A stretch of 35,561 nucleotides of DNA, from positions 1-35,561 of the forward strand of contig NZ_JAFIQY010000063.1 of assembly GCF_022271435.1 (NCBI RefSeq). The letters are read 5' to 3'. This document shows positions 1 to 9,034 of the stretch, piece by piece. Origin of the DNA: Streptomyces monomycini (GTDB taxonomy: Bacteria > Actinomycetota > Actinomycetes > Streptomycetales > Streptomycetaceae). Below the pieces are notes generated by a model that was not told the DNA's origin, ran no database searches, and saw only the letters and a list, made by a program, of their open reading frames with translations. Position numbers and translations under genes: made by a program. Position 1 is the first letter of the stretch. Every line of letters begins with the position of its first letter.

Positions 1-117
1 GGACGGCCGGGCGCCGGGGCCGGGCCGCCGGCGCCCGGAGCGGCGGCGGGGCCACGGGCCGGAGAAGCGGCGGGACGGCTGCGGGGCCACGCGTCGGAAC
101 AGCTGCGGGGCCGCGGG

Positions 118-3100
118 TCAGAGCAGCGGCGGTGCGGCGGGCGCGCCGGAGGACTGGGCGGCCCGCTGAAGGGCGCTCGCCAGCAGCGCCAGGTCGGTCG
201 GCCCGTTGCCCAGCTCGCGCAGCGGACGGCGGGCCGGCGGATCGCCCATCCGCTCCCACTCCAGCGGTACGACCGTGGGGCGGAGCGTGGACGTACGGGG
301 TATCCGCCCGGTCACCCGGCCGGCCTGGAACGGGGTGACGGAGGAGTCCGCCGCGCGGTGCAGCCGCCCGCGCCCGGGCGGCACCGGCTCGGCCGCGTCC
401 GCCGCCGGGCCCAGCTCCACACGCAGTCCGGCCGCGCGGTCCGTGGCCGTCTCGGCCGTACGGTCCGGGTGGCCGGTGGCCGCTATCAGGTGCACGCCGA
501 GCGCCACCCCGTCCCGCGCCACCGCCTCCAGCGCCCGCACCACCGAACCGGCCGCCGGGCGGCCGGTACTGCCCAGGGCCGGGGCGACCAGCGCGTCGAA
601 GTCGTCGACCAGCACGAACAGCCGGGACAGCGGCGCGGCCTGCGGCTCCGGCGCCGCGGCACCGCCCCCGGAGGCGCTGCGCGCCCGCAGCCGCAGGGTG
701 CCCGTCGAGGTGGAGTCCCGCTCGGCGGCCGGAGCGCCGGACGGGCCTTCACCGGGGCGCCGGGGCGCCGGGGTGCGCGGATCCGGGAGGTGCCGGGCCC
801 GCCACTCGGCGAAGTCCGTGCCGGCCAGGGTCTCGGCGCGCCGCTTCAGCTCGGAGCTGAGCGCCTGCGCGAACTGCCGCATCCGCACCGGGTCGGAGGC
901 CGTCAGATGGGTGGTCACGTGCGGCAGGTCCGTGCACAGCCGCAGCCCCTCGCCGCGCTCCGGGCCCGCGCCGTCCACCAGGACGAGGGAGAGCAGGTCC
1001 GGGCGGTCGGCGGCGGCGAGCGAGGCGGCCAGCGACCGCAGCAGTTCCGTCTTGCCGCTGCCCGGGCCGCCGGTCACCAGCAGATGGCAGGCGTCGGTGG
1101 CCGGATCGGCGCAGAGCGGCCCGCGGGGTCCCGCGCCCAGCACGGCGGGGGCACCCGCCCGGCCGGGGTCCGAGGCGGCGGCCCAACGGGCCATCAGGGA
1201 GGCCGGGGTGGCCCGCGCCAGGCCCAGCTCGTCCAGCAGCCGGGAGGTGTCCGGCAGGGGTACGGCGGCGCTGCGCGCCGGGCGTCCGCCGAGGCCGTCG
1301 CCCGTGTCCGCCTCGGACAGCGGCGCGAGGGCGCGCGCGAACCGCTCGGCCCAGGCGCCGGAGACCGCGTCGACCGCGGCGACCGTGCCGTTCGGACCCG
1401 ATCCGGGCTGGACGACGCGCAGGGCGGTGGCGACGTCGCCGCTCAGCACCGCGACCGCGCCGCACTCGCCGAACGCGGGCGACGCCGCACGGGCCGCCTC
1501 GTACGTCGCGGCCAGCGGGAAGGCCGGGGTGGCGGCGGGCGTCTCGGCCAGGCACAGCACATGGATGCCGGCCGCCGGGCCGTTCGCCGCGAGCCGGGCC
1601 GTCGTCTCGCGCAGCGCGGAGGTACCGGGGTCGCCGTCCACGATCAGGAGGGTGTACGGGCCGTTGTAGCGCGCGGCGGCGGAGGCGACGGCGGCGCGGT
1701 CGGCACCGGCCCAGTGCGGGCCCAGCGGACCGTCGTCGAGGCGGCGCGCCAGCTCGGCCGTACGGGCCGTCGCCTGCTCCTTCTCGTAGGCGAGCAGCAG
1801 CCGGCAGTCCTGGGAGTGGGCCGGGCGCACCTGGGGGAGCCAGCCGAGCCAGGACCAGTCGGCCAGCCGGTCCTCCAGGGACCGCGCGCGGTCCGTGCTG
1901 ACCAGCACGATCTCCAGGGTGGCGGGGGAGTGCAGGGCGGCGAGCTGGGCGACGGCGGCGCGCGCGAGGCCGCCGAGCCGGGCGCGCGGCCCGGCGAGGC
2001 CCAGGGCGCCCGCCTTGCGCAGCTCGACGGTCACCGGCACGGCGGCCCGGCCGCCGTCCTGCGGGGCCGTGCCGAGCCGGACGGTGAGCGCGTCCGGATG
2101 GTCGGGGCCGCGCTCCCAGAGCCGGGGCCCGGGGCCGAGCGCGGTCAGCAGCACCGTCGCCGGGTCGGGCCAGCGCTCGTCCGCGGCCTCGGGGCTCAGC
2201 CGCCCGCCGGCGGGCTCGTCCGCCTGGTCCGCCGCTCCGGACGCCGCCTGCGACTGCCGCTGCTGCTCCTGCCAGACGGTCGGCGCGGGGGCGGGGCCCG
2301 TGCCGGCGCGGTCGTCGGCCGGCCGGGCGCCGGTCAGCCGGCGGGCCCAGGCGCCGATGCCGCCCCGGCGCGCGGCCTTGGGGGCCGGCTCCTCCTGGCG
2401 CGGATCGCGCCCCTCGGCCGGGGCCAGGTCCTGCCCGCCGCCGTGGGTCCGCTCCGAAGCGGCGCCGTCCGGGCCGTACGGCGCGTACTGCTCCTGGGGG
2501 CTGCCGGGGTACGGGGTGCCGCGCAGCGGGGTGCCGCGGCGCGCCGGGCTGTCGTACGCGGCGGGCAGTTCCTCCGGCGGCCGCGGGTCGCCGTACGAGG
2601 CGCCGTACGAGGAGGGGCTGTACGGAGCGGATGAGGGGGCGGGGGCCGTGACGCCGTGAACGGCGAAGGAAGCTGCGGGGGCGCTCTGGTGCGGCACCTC
2701 GGGTCGCCGGGCGTCCTGGTGCGGCACTCCGGGCCGCCGGGCGCCCTGGTCGTGCGCGGCGGAGCGCGCGCCGGGGACGGCGGGAGCGCCGGGGTGCCCG
2801 GCACCCCGGGCCGCGGGAGCGGTGGAGTCCGGCTGGGAGACGCGCAGCCGGCCCTCGCCGTCGGGAGCGCACGCCAGGGCCGGGTCGGGCTCGGCGGGCG
2901 CGGCCTGGAGGCGCAGCGCGGACTCGCCGATGCGCAGCAGCGCGCCGGGCGGCAGCGGCACCGGGTGCTCGCCGACCTCGGCGCCGTCGACGGCCGTGCC
3001 GTTGGTCGAGCGGAGGTCGGCGACCAGCACCGAGCCGTCCGGCTCGACCGTCACCGCGCAGTGCAGCCGGGAGACGTCCGGGTCGTCGAGGGGCACGTCC

Positions 3101-3540
3101 GCCTCGGCGGAGCGGCCGACGCGGATGGCGCCACCCTGGCCGCCGTGCAGCAGGTGGACCCCGCCGGCGTCCGGCCCGGAGACGACCCGCAGCCGGGGCG
3201 CGCCGTGCGGCAGGCCGTGCGCCGGGGCCGGGCCGGGGGCGCCGAGGGAGAGCACCGCGCCGTCGATCAGCGGGGGTTCGCCGACCGCCGCGCGCTGCGG
3301 GTCGAGCCGGTCGCTGCCCGCGTAGAGCACGACGGGGCCGCCGGAGCCGCCGGCGGAGCCGCCTTTTGCGCTGCTGCCGCTGGTGGTGCTGCCGATGTCC
3401 GCGCCGGACCCGGCCACGGCGGCCGCGAGGCCGCCCGCGACCGTGGCGAGCGCCGTCCCGGCGGGGGCCGTGACGAGGACGTCGCAGGCCCGCGTGGGGT
3501 GGCCGCTGCGCGGCCCGAGGACGGTCAGCCGGATCTGCAT
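118..3540 (-). CDS. FHA domain / FtsK-SpoIIIE-like ATPase protein
   Basis: A 1140-residue protein. Residues about 140-215 form an FHA fold that binds phosphothreonine peptides (GRS near 142, then SRLHC and STNGT). A long Pro/Ala/Gly-rich disordered linker follows. The C-terminal half is an FtsK/SpoIIIE/EccC-like P-loop domain: Walker A GGPGSGKT with Lys830, and Walker B-like LFVLVDDFDAL around 975-982. I see no transmembrane helix, so it is probably cytoplasmic or membrane-peripheral. The start at 3540 (MQIRLTVLG) is chosen because the domain-like sequence begins there; an in-frame ATG at 3612 would add 24 low-complexity residues. GGAAGGGA lies about 12 nt upstream. It diverges from two Ser/Thr kinases, so it is inferred to read kinase output. 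The ATPase resembles type VII secretion EccC modules, but no ESX genes are in the window. Confidence 0.85.
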   Translation of the reverse strand: MQIRLTVLGPRSGHPTRACDVLVTAPAGTALATVAGGLAAAVAGSGADIGSTTSGSSAKGGSAGGSGGPVVLYAGSDRLDPQRAAVGEPPLIDGAVLSLGAPGPAPAHGLPHGAPRLRVVSGPDAGGVHLLHGGQGGAIRVGRSAEADVPLDDPDVSRLHCAVTVEPDGSVLVADLRSTNGTAVDGAEVGEHPVPLPPGALLRIGESALRLQAAPAEPDPALACAPDGEGRLRVSQPDSTAPAARGAGHPGAPAVPGARSAAHDQGARRPGVPHQDARRPEVPHQSAPAASFAVHGVTAPAPSSAPYSPSSYGASYGDPRPPEELPAAYDSPARRGTPLRGTPYPGSPQEQYAPYGPDGAASERTHGGGQDLAPAEGRDPRQEEPAPKAARRGGIGAWARRLTGARPADDRAGTGPAPAPTVWQEQQRQSQAASGAADQADEPAGGRLSPEAADERWPDPATVLLTALGPGPRLWERGPDHPDALTVRLGTAPQDGGRAAVPVTVELRKAGALGLAGPRARLGGLARAAVAQLAALHSPATLEIVLVSTDRARSLEDRLADWSWLGWLPQVRPAHSQDCRLLLAYEKEQATARTAELARRLDDGPLGPHWAGADRAAVASAAARYNGPYTLLIVDGDPGTSALRETTARLAANGPAAGIHVLCLAETPAATPAFPLAATYEAARAASPAFGECGAVAVLSGDVATALRVVQPGSGPNGTVAAVDAVSGAWAERFARALAPLSEADTGDGLGGRPARSAAVPLPDTSRLLDELGLARATPASLMARWAAASDPGRAGAPAVLGAGPRGPLCADPATDACHLLVTGGPGSGKTELLRSLAASLAAADRPDLLSLVLVDGAGPERGEGLRLCTDLPHVTTHLTASDPVRMRQFAQALSSELKRRAETLAGTDFAEWRARHLPDPRTPAPRRPGEGPSGAPAAERDSTSTGTLRLRARSASGGGAAAPEPQAAPLSRLFVLVDDFDALVAPALGSTGRPAAGSVVRALEAVARDGVALGVHLIAATGHPDRTAETATDRAAGLRVELGPAADAAEPVPPGRGRLHRAADSSVTPFQAGRVTGRIPRTSTLRPTVVPLEWERMGDPPARRPLRELGNGPTDLALLASALQRAAQSSGAPAAPPLL

Positions 3541-4021
3541 CGCCGTCAACGGTCCCTTCCGCCCGGACCGTTCGGCAGGGGCCCCGTGACCTCCCCCGCC
3601 GCGCCCGGGCACTCGGCACGTACAAACAAGTCCCTAGGCGCGGGGATCGTGCTCCCGCGCCGCACGCGCGCGACGAAGGCCCCGCACCCCCACCGCTTCC
3701 GTGCTGGGTGCATCCTCGCACCTGCCACTGACAACACGCCCGCCGACCATCACTCAGTGATCTTGATCGGTCGTCCCCGGGCGGAAAACCACCTGATCGA
3801 GCACGGTGAACGGCCGGTTTTCGATCATCGGCGTTCGTTGTTCGGCCTGACGTGGACACCGATCGCGGCCCGCCCGCAACCATCTGTCCCGAATGCGCGT
3901 CTTTCCCCCGAGCCCCGCCCGATCGTCCCGCCGTACGGCCCGTACGGCGGCACTACAGTGGGGCGACGGGCCGCTGCGACCCACCGGCCCGGCAAGGATC
4001 GATCACGACCAGGGAGCGCAC
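3541..4021. other. Intergenic region between divergent FHA/ATPase gene and pkaA
   Basis: This 481-nt spacer must hold promoters for both flanking genes. Its centre (about 3720-3850) is visibly less GC-rich than the coding DNA and has several GATC-containing words and an inverted pair, GGAAAACC near 3781 and GGTTTT near 3813. A perfect 11-bp inverted repeat at 3928-3950 is listed separately. I see no gene inside it. Confidence 0.6.
3928..3958 (+). promoter_or_regulatory. Putative pkaA promoter with palindromic operator
   Basis: An 11-bp perfect inverted repeat (half-site ccgccgtacgg, one central base) occupies 3928-3950. A -10-like hexamer TACAGT follows at 3953-3958, about 64 nt before the GTG start of pkaA. 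The palindrome would cover the -35 position, where no good TTGAC box is visible. It could therefore be a regulator site, or a 5' hairpin if transcription starts further upstream. The core word CGTACGG is common across this genome, which weakens the case. Confidence 0.4.
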
Positions 4022-5824
4022 GTGCGGCCGGTAGGCAGCAAGTACCTGCTCGAGGAGCCGCTGGGACGCGGCGCCACGGGCACCGTCTGGCGTGCCCGTC
4101 AGAGGGAGACGGCGGGCGCCGAGGCATCGGTGGCCGGGGAGCCCGGCGAGACGGTCGCGATCAAGGTCCTCAAGGAGGAGCTGGCGCACGACGCGGACGT
4201 CGTCATGCGCTTCCTGCGCGAGCGCTCGGTGCTGCTGCGGCTCACCCACCCGAACATCGTCCGCACCCGCGACCTGGTCGTCGAGGGCGACCTGCTCGCC
4301 CTGGTCATGGACCTGATCGACGGCCCCGACCTGCACCGCCACCTCCGCGACAACGGCCCCTTCAGCCCCGTCGCGGCCGCCCTGCTGACCGCCCAGATCG
4401 CCGACGCGCTGGCCGCCAGCCACGCCGACGGCGTGGTGCACCGCGACCTGAAGCCCGCCAACGTCCTGCTCCAGGGGACCGGCGAGGGCGACACCGCCGA
4501 GCTGCACCCGATGCTCACCGACTTCGGCATCGCGCGCCTCGCGGACTCGCCCGGCCTGACCCGCACCCACGAATTCGTCGGCACCCCCGCCTATGTGGCG
4601 CCGGAGTCCGCCGAGGGCCGCCCGCAGACCTCCGCCGTGGACATCTACGGCGCCGGCATCCTGCTCTACGAGCTCGTCACCGGCCGCCCGCCGTTCGGCG
4701 GCGCCAGCGCCCTCGAAGTGCTGCACCGCCACCTCAGCGAGGAGCCGCGCCGTCCGTCCACCGTCCCCGAGCCGCTGTGGACGGTCATCGAGCGCTGTCT
4801 GAGCAAGGAGCCGGGCGAGCGGCCCAGCGCCGAGAACCTGGCCCGCGCGCTGCGCACGGTCGCCGCAGGCATCGGCGTGCACGCGAGCCCCGCGCAGGCC
4901 GAGGCCGCGCTCGGCGTCGCCGCGCTGCTCGCGCCCGACCCGTCCCCCGCCACGGTGCCCGGCACCGGCACCGGCGGTACGGGCGACGCCGACCCCACCC
5001 AGGTGCTGCCCTCCACCGGAGGTACGTACGACCCGGCCGCGGCGACCAGCGTGCTGCCGTCCACCGGCGGCCAGGGCGGTCCCGGCGGCCCGGACGCCGA
5101 CCCCACCCAGGTGCTCTCCTCTTCCGGCCCCGGCGGCCAGGGACAGGACTACGGCCAGGACTACGGCCCGGACCACGGCCGGAGCGGCGCCGACCCGACC
5201 CGCGCGATGCCTCCCGTACCGCCGGGCCCGCCCGGCGGGCAGCCCGAGGGCCCGCACCCGTGGGAGTCCCAGATGCGGGCCGCCCGGGACCGCAACGAGC
5301 AGACGCAGTACCTGGACCCCGGCCAGGACCCGCTGCGCCGCCGCCCGCAGCGCCGGCCCGCGCAGCCGCAGCAGCCCCCGCAGGCTCCGCAGCAGCGCCC
5401 CCAGCAGCCTCCGCAGTACCAGCAGCAGGCGCCCGCCCCGTACCAGCAGCAGGCCCCCGCGCCGTACCAGCCGCCGCAGCACCAGCCCCAGCAGCCGCCG
5501 CAGCGTCAGCCACAGCAGGCATCGCGCCGCCGGCAGCCGCCGCCCCAGCACTACGAACCGGAGCCGCCGCCCCGGGAGCGGGAGCCCCGGCCGCGCCGCG
5601 AACCCCGGCAGCGCAGCGCCAACCCGATGCGCATCCCGGGTCTGGGCTGCCTGAAGGGCTGCCTGTTCGTCCTGGTGATCCTGTTCGTCGGCGGCTGGGC
5701 GGTCTGGGAGTTCTCCCCGCTCCAGGAGTGGATCGGCACGACCAAGGGCTACTTCGAACAGATCGGCGATGTCATCGGCAGCGTCCGCGACTTCTTCAAC
5801 GACGTCGGCACCTGGTTCAAGTGA
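4022..5824 (+). CDS. pkaA: Membrane-anchored Ser/Thr protein kinase PkaA
   Basis: A 600-residue Hanks-type kinase. The glycine loop LGRGATGTV is at 14-22, the ATP-binding Lys is K48 in VAIKV, the catalytic HRDLKPAN has Asp142, the DFG Asp is 167, and an APE-type YVAPES follows. An insert of about 20 residues separates the glycine loop from K48. Residues about 320-540 are disordered and Pro/Gln-rich, with repeated D-P-T-(Q/R) motifs at Thr326, 362 and 393. One transmembrane helix at about 545-567 leaves only a short extracellular tail without PASTA domains. The GTG at 4022 is chosen because AGGGAG lies 5 nt upstream and MRPVGSKYLLEEPLG is a typical kinase start. The pair with the next kinase matches S. 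coelicolor pkaA-pkaB (SCO2974-SCO2973) by memory of gene order. Confidence 0.93.
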   Translation: MRPVGSKYLLEEPLGRGATGTVWRARQRETAGAEASVAGEPGETVAIKVLKEELAHDADVVMRFLRERSVLLRLTHPNIVRTRDLVVEGDLLALVMDLIDGPDLHRHLRDNGPFSPVAAALLTAQIADALAASHADGVVHRDLKPANVLLQGTGEGDTAELHPMLTDFGIARLADSPGLTRTHEFVGTPAYVAPESAEGRPQTSAVDIYGAGILLYELVTGRPPFGGASALEVLHRHLSEEPRRPSTVPEPLWTVIERCLSKEPGERPSAENLARALRTVAAGIGVHASPAQAEAALGVAALLAPDPSPATVPGTGTGGTGDADPTQVLPSTGGTYDPAAATSVLPSTGGQGGPGGPDADPTQVLSSSGPGGQGQDYGQDYGPDHGRSGADPTRAMPPVPPGPPGGQPEGPHPWESQMRAARDRNEQTQYLDPGQDPLRRRPQRRPAQPQQPPQAPQQRPQQPPQYQQQAPAPYQQQAPAPYQPPQHQPQQPPQRQPQQASRRRQPPPQHYEPEPPPREREPRPRREPRQRSANPMRIPGLGCLKGCLFVLVILFVGGWAVWEFSPLQEWIGTTKGYFEQIGDVIGSVRDFFNDVGTWFK

Positions 5825-6072
5825 CGTCCGGTTCCCGCGCCGCCGGTGCTCCCCGGCGCCGCGGGACCGCTCCGGCGCGCCCGCCGGGGGAGCGCGGCGC
5901 CCGCGTCCGGCGCGGTGACCAAGGGGATTTGTCGACTTCCAGGGGGCGATTTCCCCCACAGAAGTGCTACCTGGGCCCATCCTGGGCACGGAACCCCCTG
6001 GCACCCGCGTAGCTTTGACGCCACCTTCAGCCCCCTGAGGACGCTCAGCGGGCCCGACACGTCGGAGCAGTC

Positions 6073-7419
6073 TTGGCACGGAAGATCGGCAGCCGGTACA
6101 CCGCCCACCAGATCCTTGGCCGCGGCAGTGCCGGCACGGTATGGCTCGGCGACGGACCCGAGGGGCCCGTCGCCATCAAGCTGCTGCGCGAGGACCTCGC
6201 CGCCGACCAGGAGCTGGTCGGCCGCTTCGTCCAGGAGCGCGCCGCGCTGCTGGGCCTGGACCACCCGCACGTCGTCGGCGTGCGCGACCTGGTCGTCGAC
6301 GGCAACGACCTCGCCCTGGTCATGGACCTCGTACGCGGCACGGACCTGCGCACCCGCCTCGAACGGGAGCGACGGCTCGCCCCGGATGCCGCCGTCGCCG
6401 TCGCCGCCGACGTGGCCGACGGCCTCGCCGCCGCCCACAAGGCCGGCATCGTGCACCGCGACGTCAAGCCCGAGAACGTCCTGCTGGACATGCAGGGGCC
6501 GCTCGGGCCCGGCGGCGCCCACCCCGCGCTGCTCACCGACTTCGGCATCGCCCGCCTCGTCGACACGCCGCGGCGCACCCTCCCGCAGCCGCCGGCCGCC
6601 GGAAACCCGCGCTCGGCCAAGGTGATCGGCACCCCCGACTACCTGGCGCCCGAGATCATCGAGGGCCTGCCGCCGCGCGCGTCCGTCGACGTGTACGCGC
6701 TCGCCACGGTGCTGTACGAGATGCTCGCCGGCTTCACCCCGTTCGGCGGCGGCCACCCCGGCGCGGTGCTGCGCCGCCACGTCACCGAGGCCGTGGCGCC
6801 GCTGCCCGGCATCCCGGACGAACTGTGGCAGCTGCTCCTGCAGTGCCTGGCCAAGGCGCCCGCCTCCCGGCTGCGCGCCCCCGAACTGGCCGCCCGGCTG
6901 CGCGAGATCCTGCCCGGCCTGGCGGGCCACCCGCCGCTGGACATCGACGAGCCCGACGGCGACCAGGCCGCCGAGGAGGCCGAGGACACCGCCACCGGCC
7001 CGTACGCCTCCGGTGCCGCCGGGGCCGCTCCGGGCGCGTACGACGAAGCCCTCTACCCGCCGGTCGCGCCGGGCGGCGCCCGCCCGCGCGGCGCCGTACC
7101 GCTCGTCCACGGCTCGGCCGCCCCCGACTCGAACCGCGAGACGCACACGAGCATGCGCGTCCCCGGCCCCGACGAGCTGGCGGGCGGCGCGCACGGCACG
7201 GCCCGCGCCCCGCGCGCCGCGGGCGAGCCCCGGGCCGGCTCGGCCCGGCACCGCGAGGCGGTGCGCCGCCGCCGGGTGAAACTGGGCCTGGCCGCGGCGG
7301 CGGTGGTGGCCGCCGCCGGGCTCGGCGGCTGGTTCGCCTCCCAGCACGGCGACTCCGGCGAGGACGCCAAGCCCGGCATCCGGCACTCCGACGCCGCGAC
7401 CCCGCGCCCCACCCGCTGA
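6073..7419 (+). CDS. pkaB: Membrane-anchored Ser/Thr protein kinase PkaB
   Basis: A 448-residue Hanks-type kinase paralogous to the preceding gene. The glycine loop LGRGSAG is at 15-21, with K36 in VAIKLL, HRDVKPEN with Asp130, DFG with Asp156 and YLAPEI. The C-terminal part is a linker of about 130 residues, then one transmembrane helix at about 402-420 and a roughly 25-residue outer tail with no sensor domain. It starts with TTG at 6073, supported by GGAG 5 nt upstream. It lies 248 nt after pkaA, so it may have its own promoter; TTGACG at 6014-6019 is the best -35 word, but its -10 is poor. Confidence 0.92.
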   Translation: MARKIGSRYTAHQILGRGSAGTVWLGDGPEGPVAIKLLREDLAADQELVGRFVQERAALLGLDHPHVVGVRDLVVDGNDLALVMDLVRGTDLRTRLERERRLAPDAAVAVAADVADGLAAAHKAGIVHRDVKPENVLLDMQGPLGPGGAHPALLTDFGIARLVDTPRRTLPQPPAAGNPRSAKVIGTPDYLAPEIIEGLPPRASVDVYALATVLYEMLAGFTPFGGGHPGAVLRRHVTEAVAPLPGIPDELWQLLLQCLAKAPASRLRAPELAARLREILPGLAGHPPLDIDEPDGDQAAEEAEDTATGPYASGAAGAAPGAYDEALYPPVAPGGARPRGAVPLVHGSAAPDSNRETHTSMRVPGPDELAGGAHGTARAPRAAGEPRAGSARHREAVRRRRVKLGLAAAAVVAAAGLGGWFASQHGDSGEDAKPGIRHSDAATPRPTR

Positions 7420-7448
7420 CCTCGGACGACGCCCCGCCCCGCCGGCCT

Positions 7449-7480
7449 CCTCGCGCCGCCGCCCCACGAGCGGCGCGAGG
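7449..7480 (+). terminator. GC-rich hairpin between pkaB and prfB
   Basis: An 11-bp perfect stem (cctcgcgccgc, 7449-7459, with 7470-7480) and a 10-nt loop sit 30 nt after the pkaB stop. There is no T-run, which is common for Streptomyces 3' hairpins. It separates the kinase gene from the prfB promoter. Confidence 0.5.
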
Positions 7481-7508
7481 CTCGGGGCACGCAGGCGGCG
7501 GCAGCCGT

Positions 7509-7522
7509 TAGGCTGGGGTGCG
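7509..7522 (+). promoter_or_regulatory. Putative -10 box for leaderless prfB
   Basis: TAGGCT at 7509-7514 is a good Streptomyces housekeeping -10. Transcription would then start at about 7521-7522, right at the GTG of prfB. No convincing Shine-Dalgarno lies at the normal distance; only GGGG directly before the start is seen. The -35 region is poor. Confidence 0.45.
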
Positions 7523-8634
7523 TGGCAGTCGTCGATGTATCCGAAGAGCTGAAGTCCCTCTCCTCGACCATGGGGTCGATCGAGGCCGTCCTGGACCTCG
7601 ACAAGATGAGGGCCGATATCGCCGCGCTTGAGGAGCAGGCAGCGGCGCCGTCCCTCTGGGACGACCCGGAGAGCGCACAGAAGATCACCAGTCGGCTGTC
7701 CTACCTCCAGGGCCAGCTGCGCCGGGCCGAGGAACTGCGCGGCCGGGTCGACGACGTCGGTGTGCTCTTCGAGCTCGCCGAGGCCGAGGGTGACGACGAG
7801 ACGCGCGCCGAGGCCGAGAAGGAGCTGGCCGACGTCCGCAAGGCCGTCGACGAGCTGGAGGTCCGCACGCTGCTGTCGGGCGAGTACGACTCCCGTGAGG
7901 CCGTCGTCAACATCCGTGCCGAGGCCGGCGGTGTGGACGCCGCCGACTTCGCCGAGAAGCTCCAGCGCATGTACCTGCGCTGGGCCGAGCGGCACGGCTA
8001 CAAGACCGAGCTGTACGAGACCTCGTACGCCGAAGAGGCCGGCATCAAGTCGACCACCTTCGCCGTCCAGGTGCCGTACGCCTACGGCACCCTCTCCGTC
8101 GAGCAGGGCACCCACCGCCTCGTACGCATCTCGCCCTTCGACAACCAGGGCCGCCGCCAGACGTCCTTCGCGGGCGTCGAGGTGCTGCCGGTGGTCGAGC
8201 AGACCGACCACATCGAGATCGACGAGTCCGAGCTGCGCGTCGACGTGTACCGCTCCTCCGGCCCCGGCGGCCAGGGCGTCAACACGACCGACTCCGCGGT
8301 GCGCCTGACGCACATCCCGACCGGCATCGTCGTCTCCTGCCAGAACGAGCGCTCGCAGATCCAGAACAAGGCGACCGCGATGAACGTCCTCCAGGCGAAG
8401 CTGCTCGAACGCCGCCGCCAGGAGGAGCAGGCCAAGATGGACGCGCTCAAGGGCGACGGCGGCAATTCCTGGGGCAACCAGATGCGGTCGTACGTGCTGC
8501 ACCCGTATCAGATGGTCAAGGACCTGCGCACCGAGTTCGAGGTCGGCAATCCGCAGGGCGTGCTCGACGGCGACATCGACGGTTTCCTGGAAGCGGGCAT
8601 CCGCTGGCGCAAGCAGCAGGAACAGGGAAAGTAA
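7522..8634 (+). CDS. prfB: Peptide chain release factor 2
   Basis: A 370-residue class I release factor that ends translation at UGA and UAA. An N-terminal helical domain is followed by the SPF anticodon-like tripeptide (VRISPFDNQGR) and the GGQ motif at 249-251 (SSGPGGQGVNTTDSAVRL), which triggers peptidyl-tRNA hydrolysis. The reading frame is continuous from GTG 7522, so the programmed +1 frameshift found in many bacterial prfB genes is absent. It appears to be leaderless (TAGGCT seven bases before the start). A strong terminator follows about 90 nt downstream, so it is probably monocistronic. Confidence 0.97.
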   Translation: MAVVDVSEELKSLSSTMGSIEAVLDLDKMRADIAALEEQAAAPSLWDDPESAQKITSRLSYLQGQLRRAEELRGRVDDVGVLFELAEAEGDDETRAEAEKELADVRKAVDELEVRTLLSGEYDSREAVVNIRAEAGGVDAADFAEKLQRMYLRWAERHGYKTELYETSYAEEAGIKSTTFAVQVPYAYGTLSVEQGTHRLVRISPFDNQGRRQTSFAGVEVLPVVEQTDHIEIDESELRVDVYRSSGPGGQGVNTTDSAVRLTHIPTGIVVSCQNERSQIQNKATAMNVLQAKLLERRRQEEQAKMDALKGDGGNSWGNQMRSYVLHPYQMVKDLRTEFEVGNPQGVLDGDIDGFLEAGIRWRKQQEQGK

Positions 8635-8721
8635 GCCGCTGAGCGGTCGGCCGGCGGGCCGGCGGGTCGGCGGGCCGACATGCCGGTGAGCCGCGGCTGA
8701 AGGCCGTATGGATTTTCTGTG

Positions 8722-8758
8722 AAAACAACTGCCGCTTTATGAGCGGCAGTTGTTTTTT
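8722..8758 (+). terminator. Rho-independent terminator after prfB
   Basis: A perfect 15-bp stem (8722-8736 with 8742-8756) with loop TTATG is followed by a T-run. The A-rich 5' side means it could also act weakly on the other strand. Confidence 0.92.
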
Positions 8759-8851
8759 GCTGCCGTTCGGCCGTGTGGCAATTTGGTCACAGTCATACGT
8801 CCATGGACCCCGCAACTCCCCTCAATTCGGTCATCGCACCTTTATTTGACC

Positions 8852-8880
8852 TTGACGATGATGTGAGAACTGGGAAGGGT
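8852..8880 (+). promoter_or_regulatory. Putative promoter of the LAXTG repeat protein
   Basis: TTGACG (8852-8857), a 17-nt spacer and AAGGGT (8875-8880) fit a housekeeping promoter with one mismatch in the -10. A second TTGACC abuts it at 8846. Transcription from about 8887 gives a leader of about 148 nt. The leader holds an 8-codon ATG...TAG reading frame at 9001-9027 just before the gene; I see no proof it is translated. The rest of 8759-9034 shows nothing else. Confidence 0.5.
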
Positions 8881-9034
8881 GGTACGCGGCATGCGTATGT
8901 CCGGGGCGTGCGTGTGAACGGGGAACTGAGTGCAACGGCCGCAGGGCGGTGTCGCGACTCGCCTACCCGGGTCGGCCGCTGCCCCGAACGGCGATGCTCC
9001 ATGGACGAGTACAGCTACTGGGGGTAGCAGGCAC

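Noticed and set aside
1..117. Possible end of another gene at the left edge
   Set aside because: Only GC-rich sequence with short direct repeats; no frame with recognisable residues.
749..3883. A 1044-codon open frame on the minus strand overlapping the FHA/ATPase gene
   Set aside because: Arg/Pro/Gly-rich shadow of the real frame, with no domains; high GC leaves few stop codons in other frames.
7522..7620. Programmed +1 frameshift in prfB
   Set aside because: The frame is continuous from the start codon and no in-frame TGA is present.
5749..8502. A 917-codon open frame opposite pkaB and prfB
   Set aside because: Antisense to two clear genes and without recognisable motifs.
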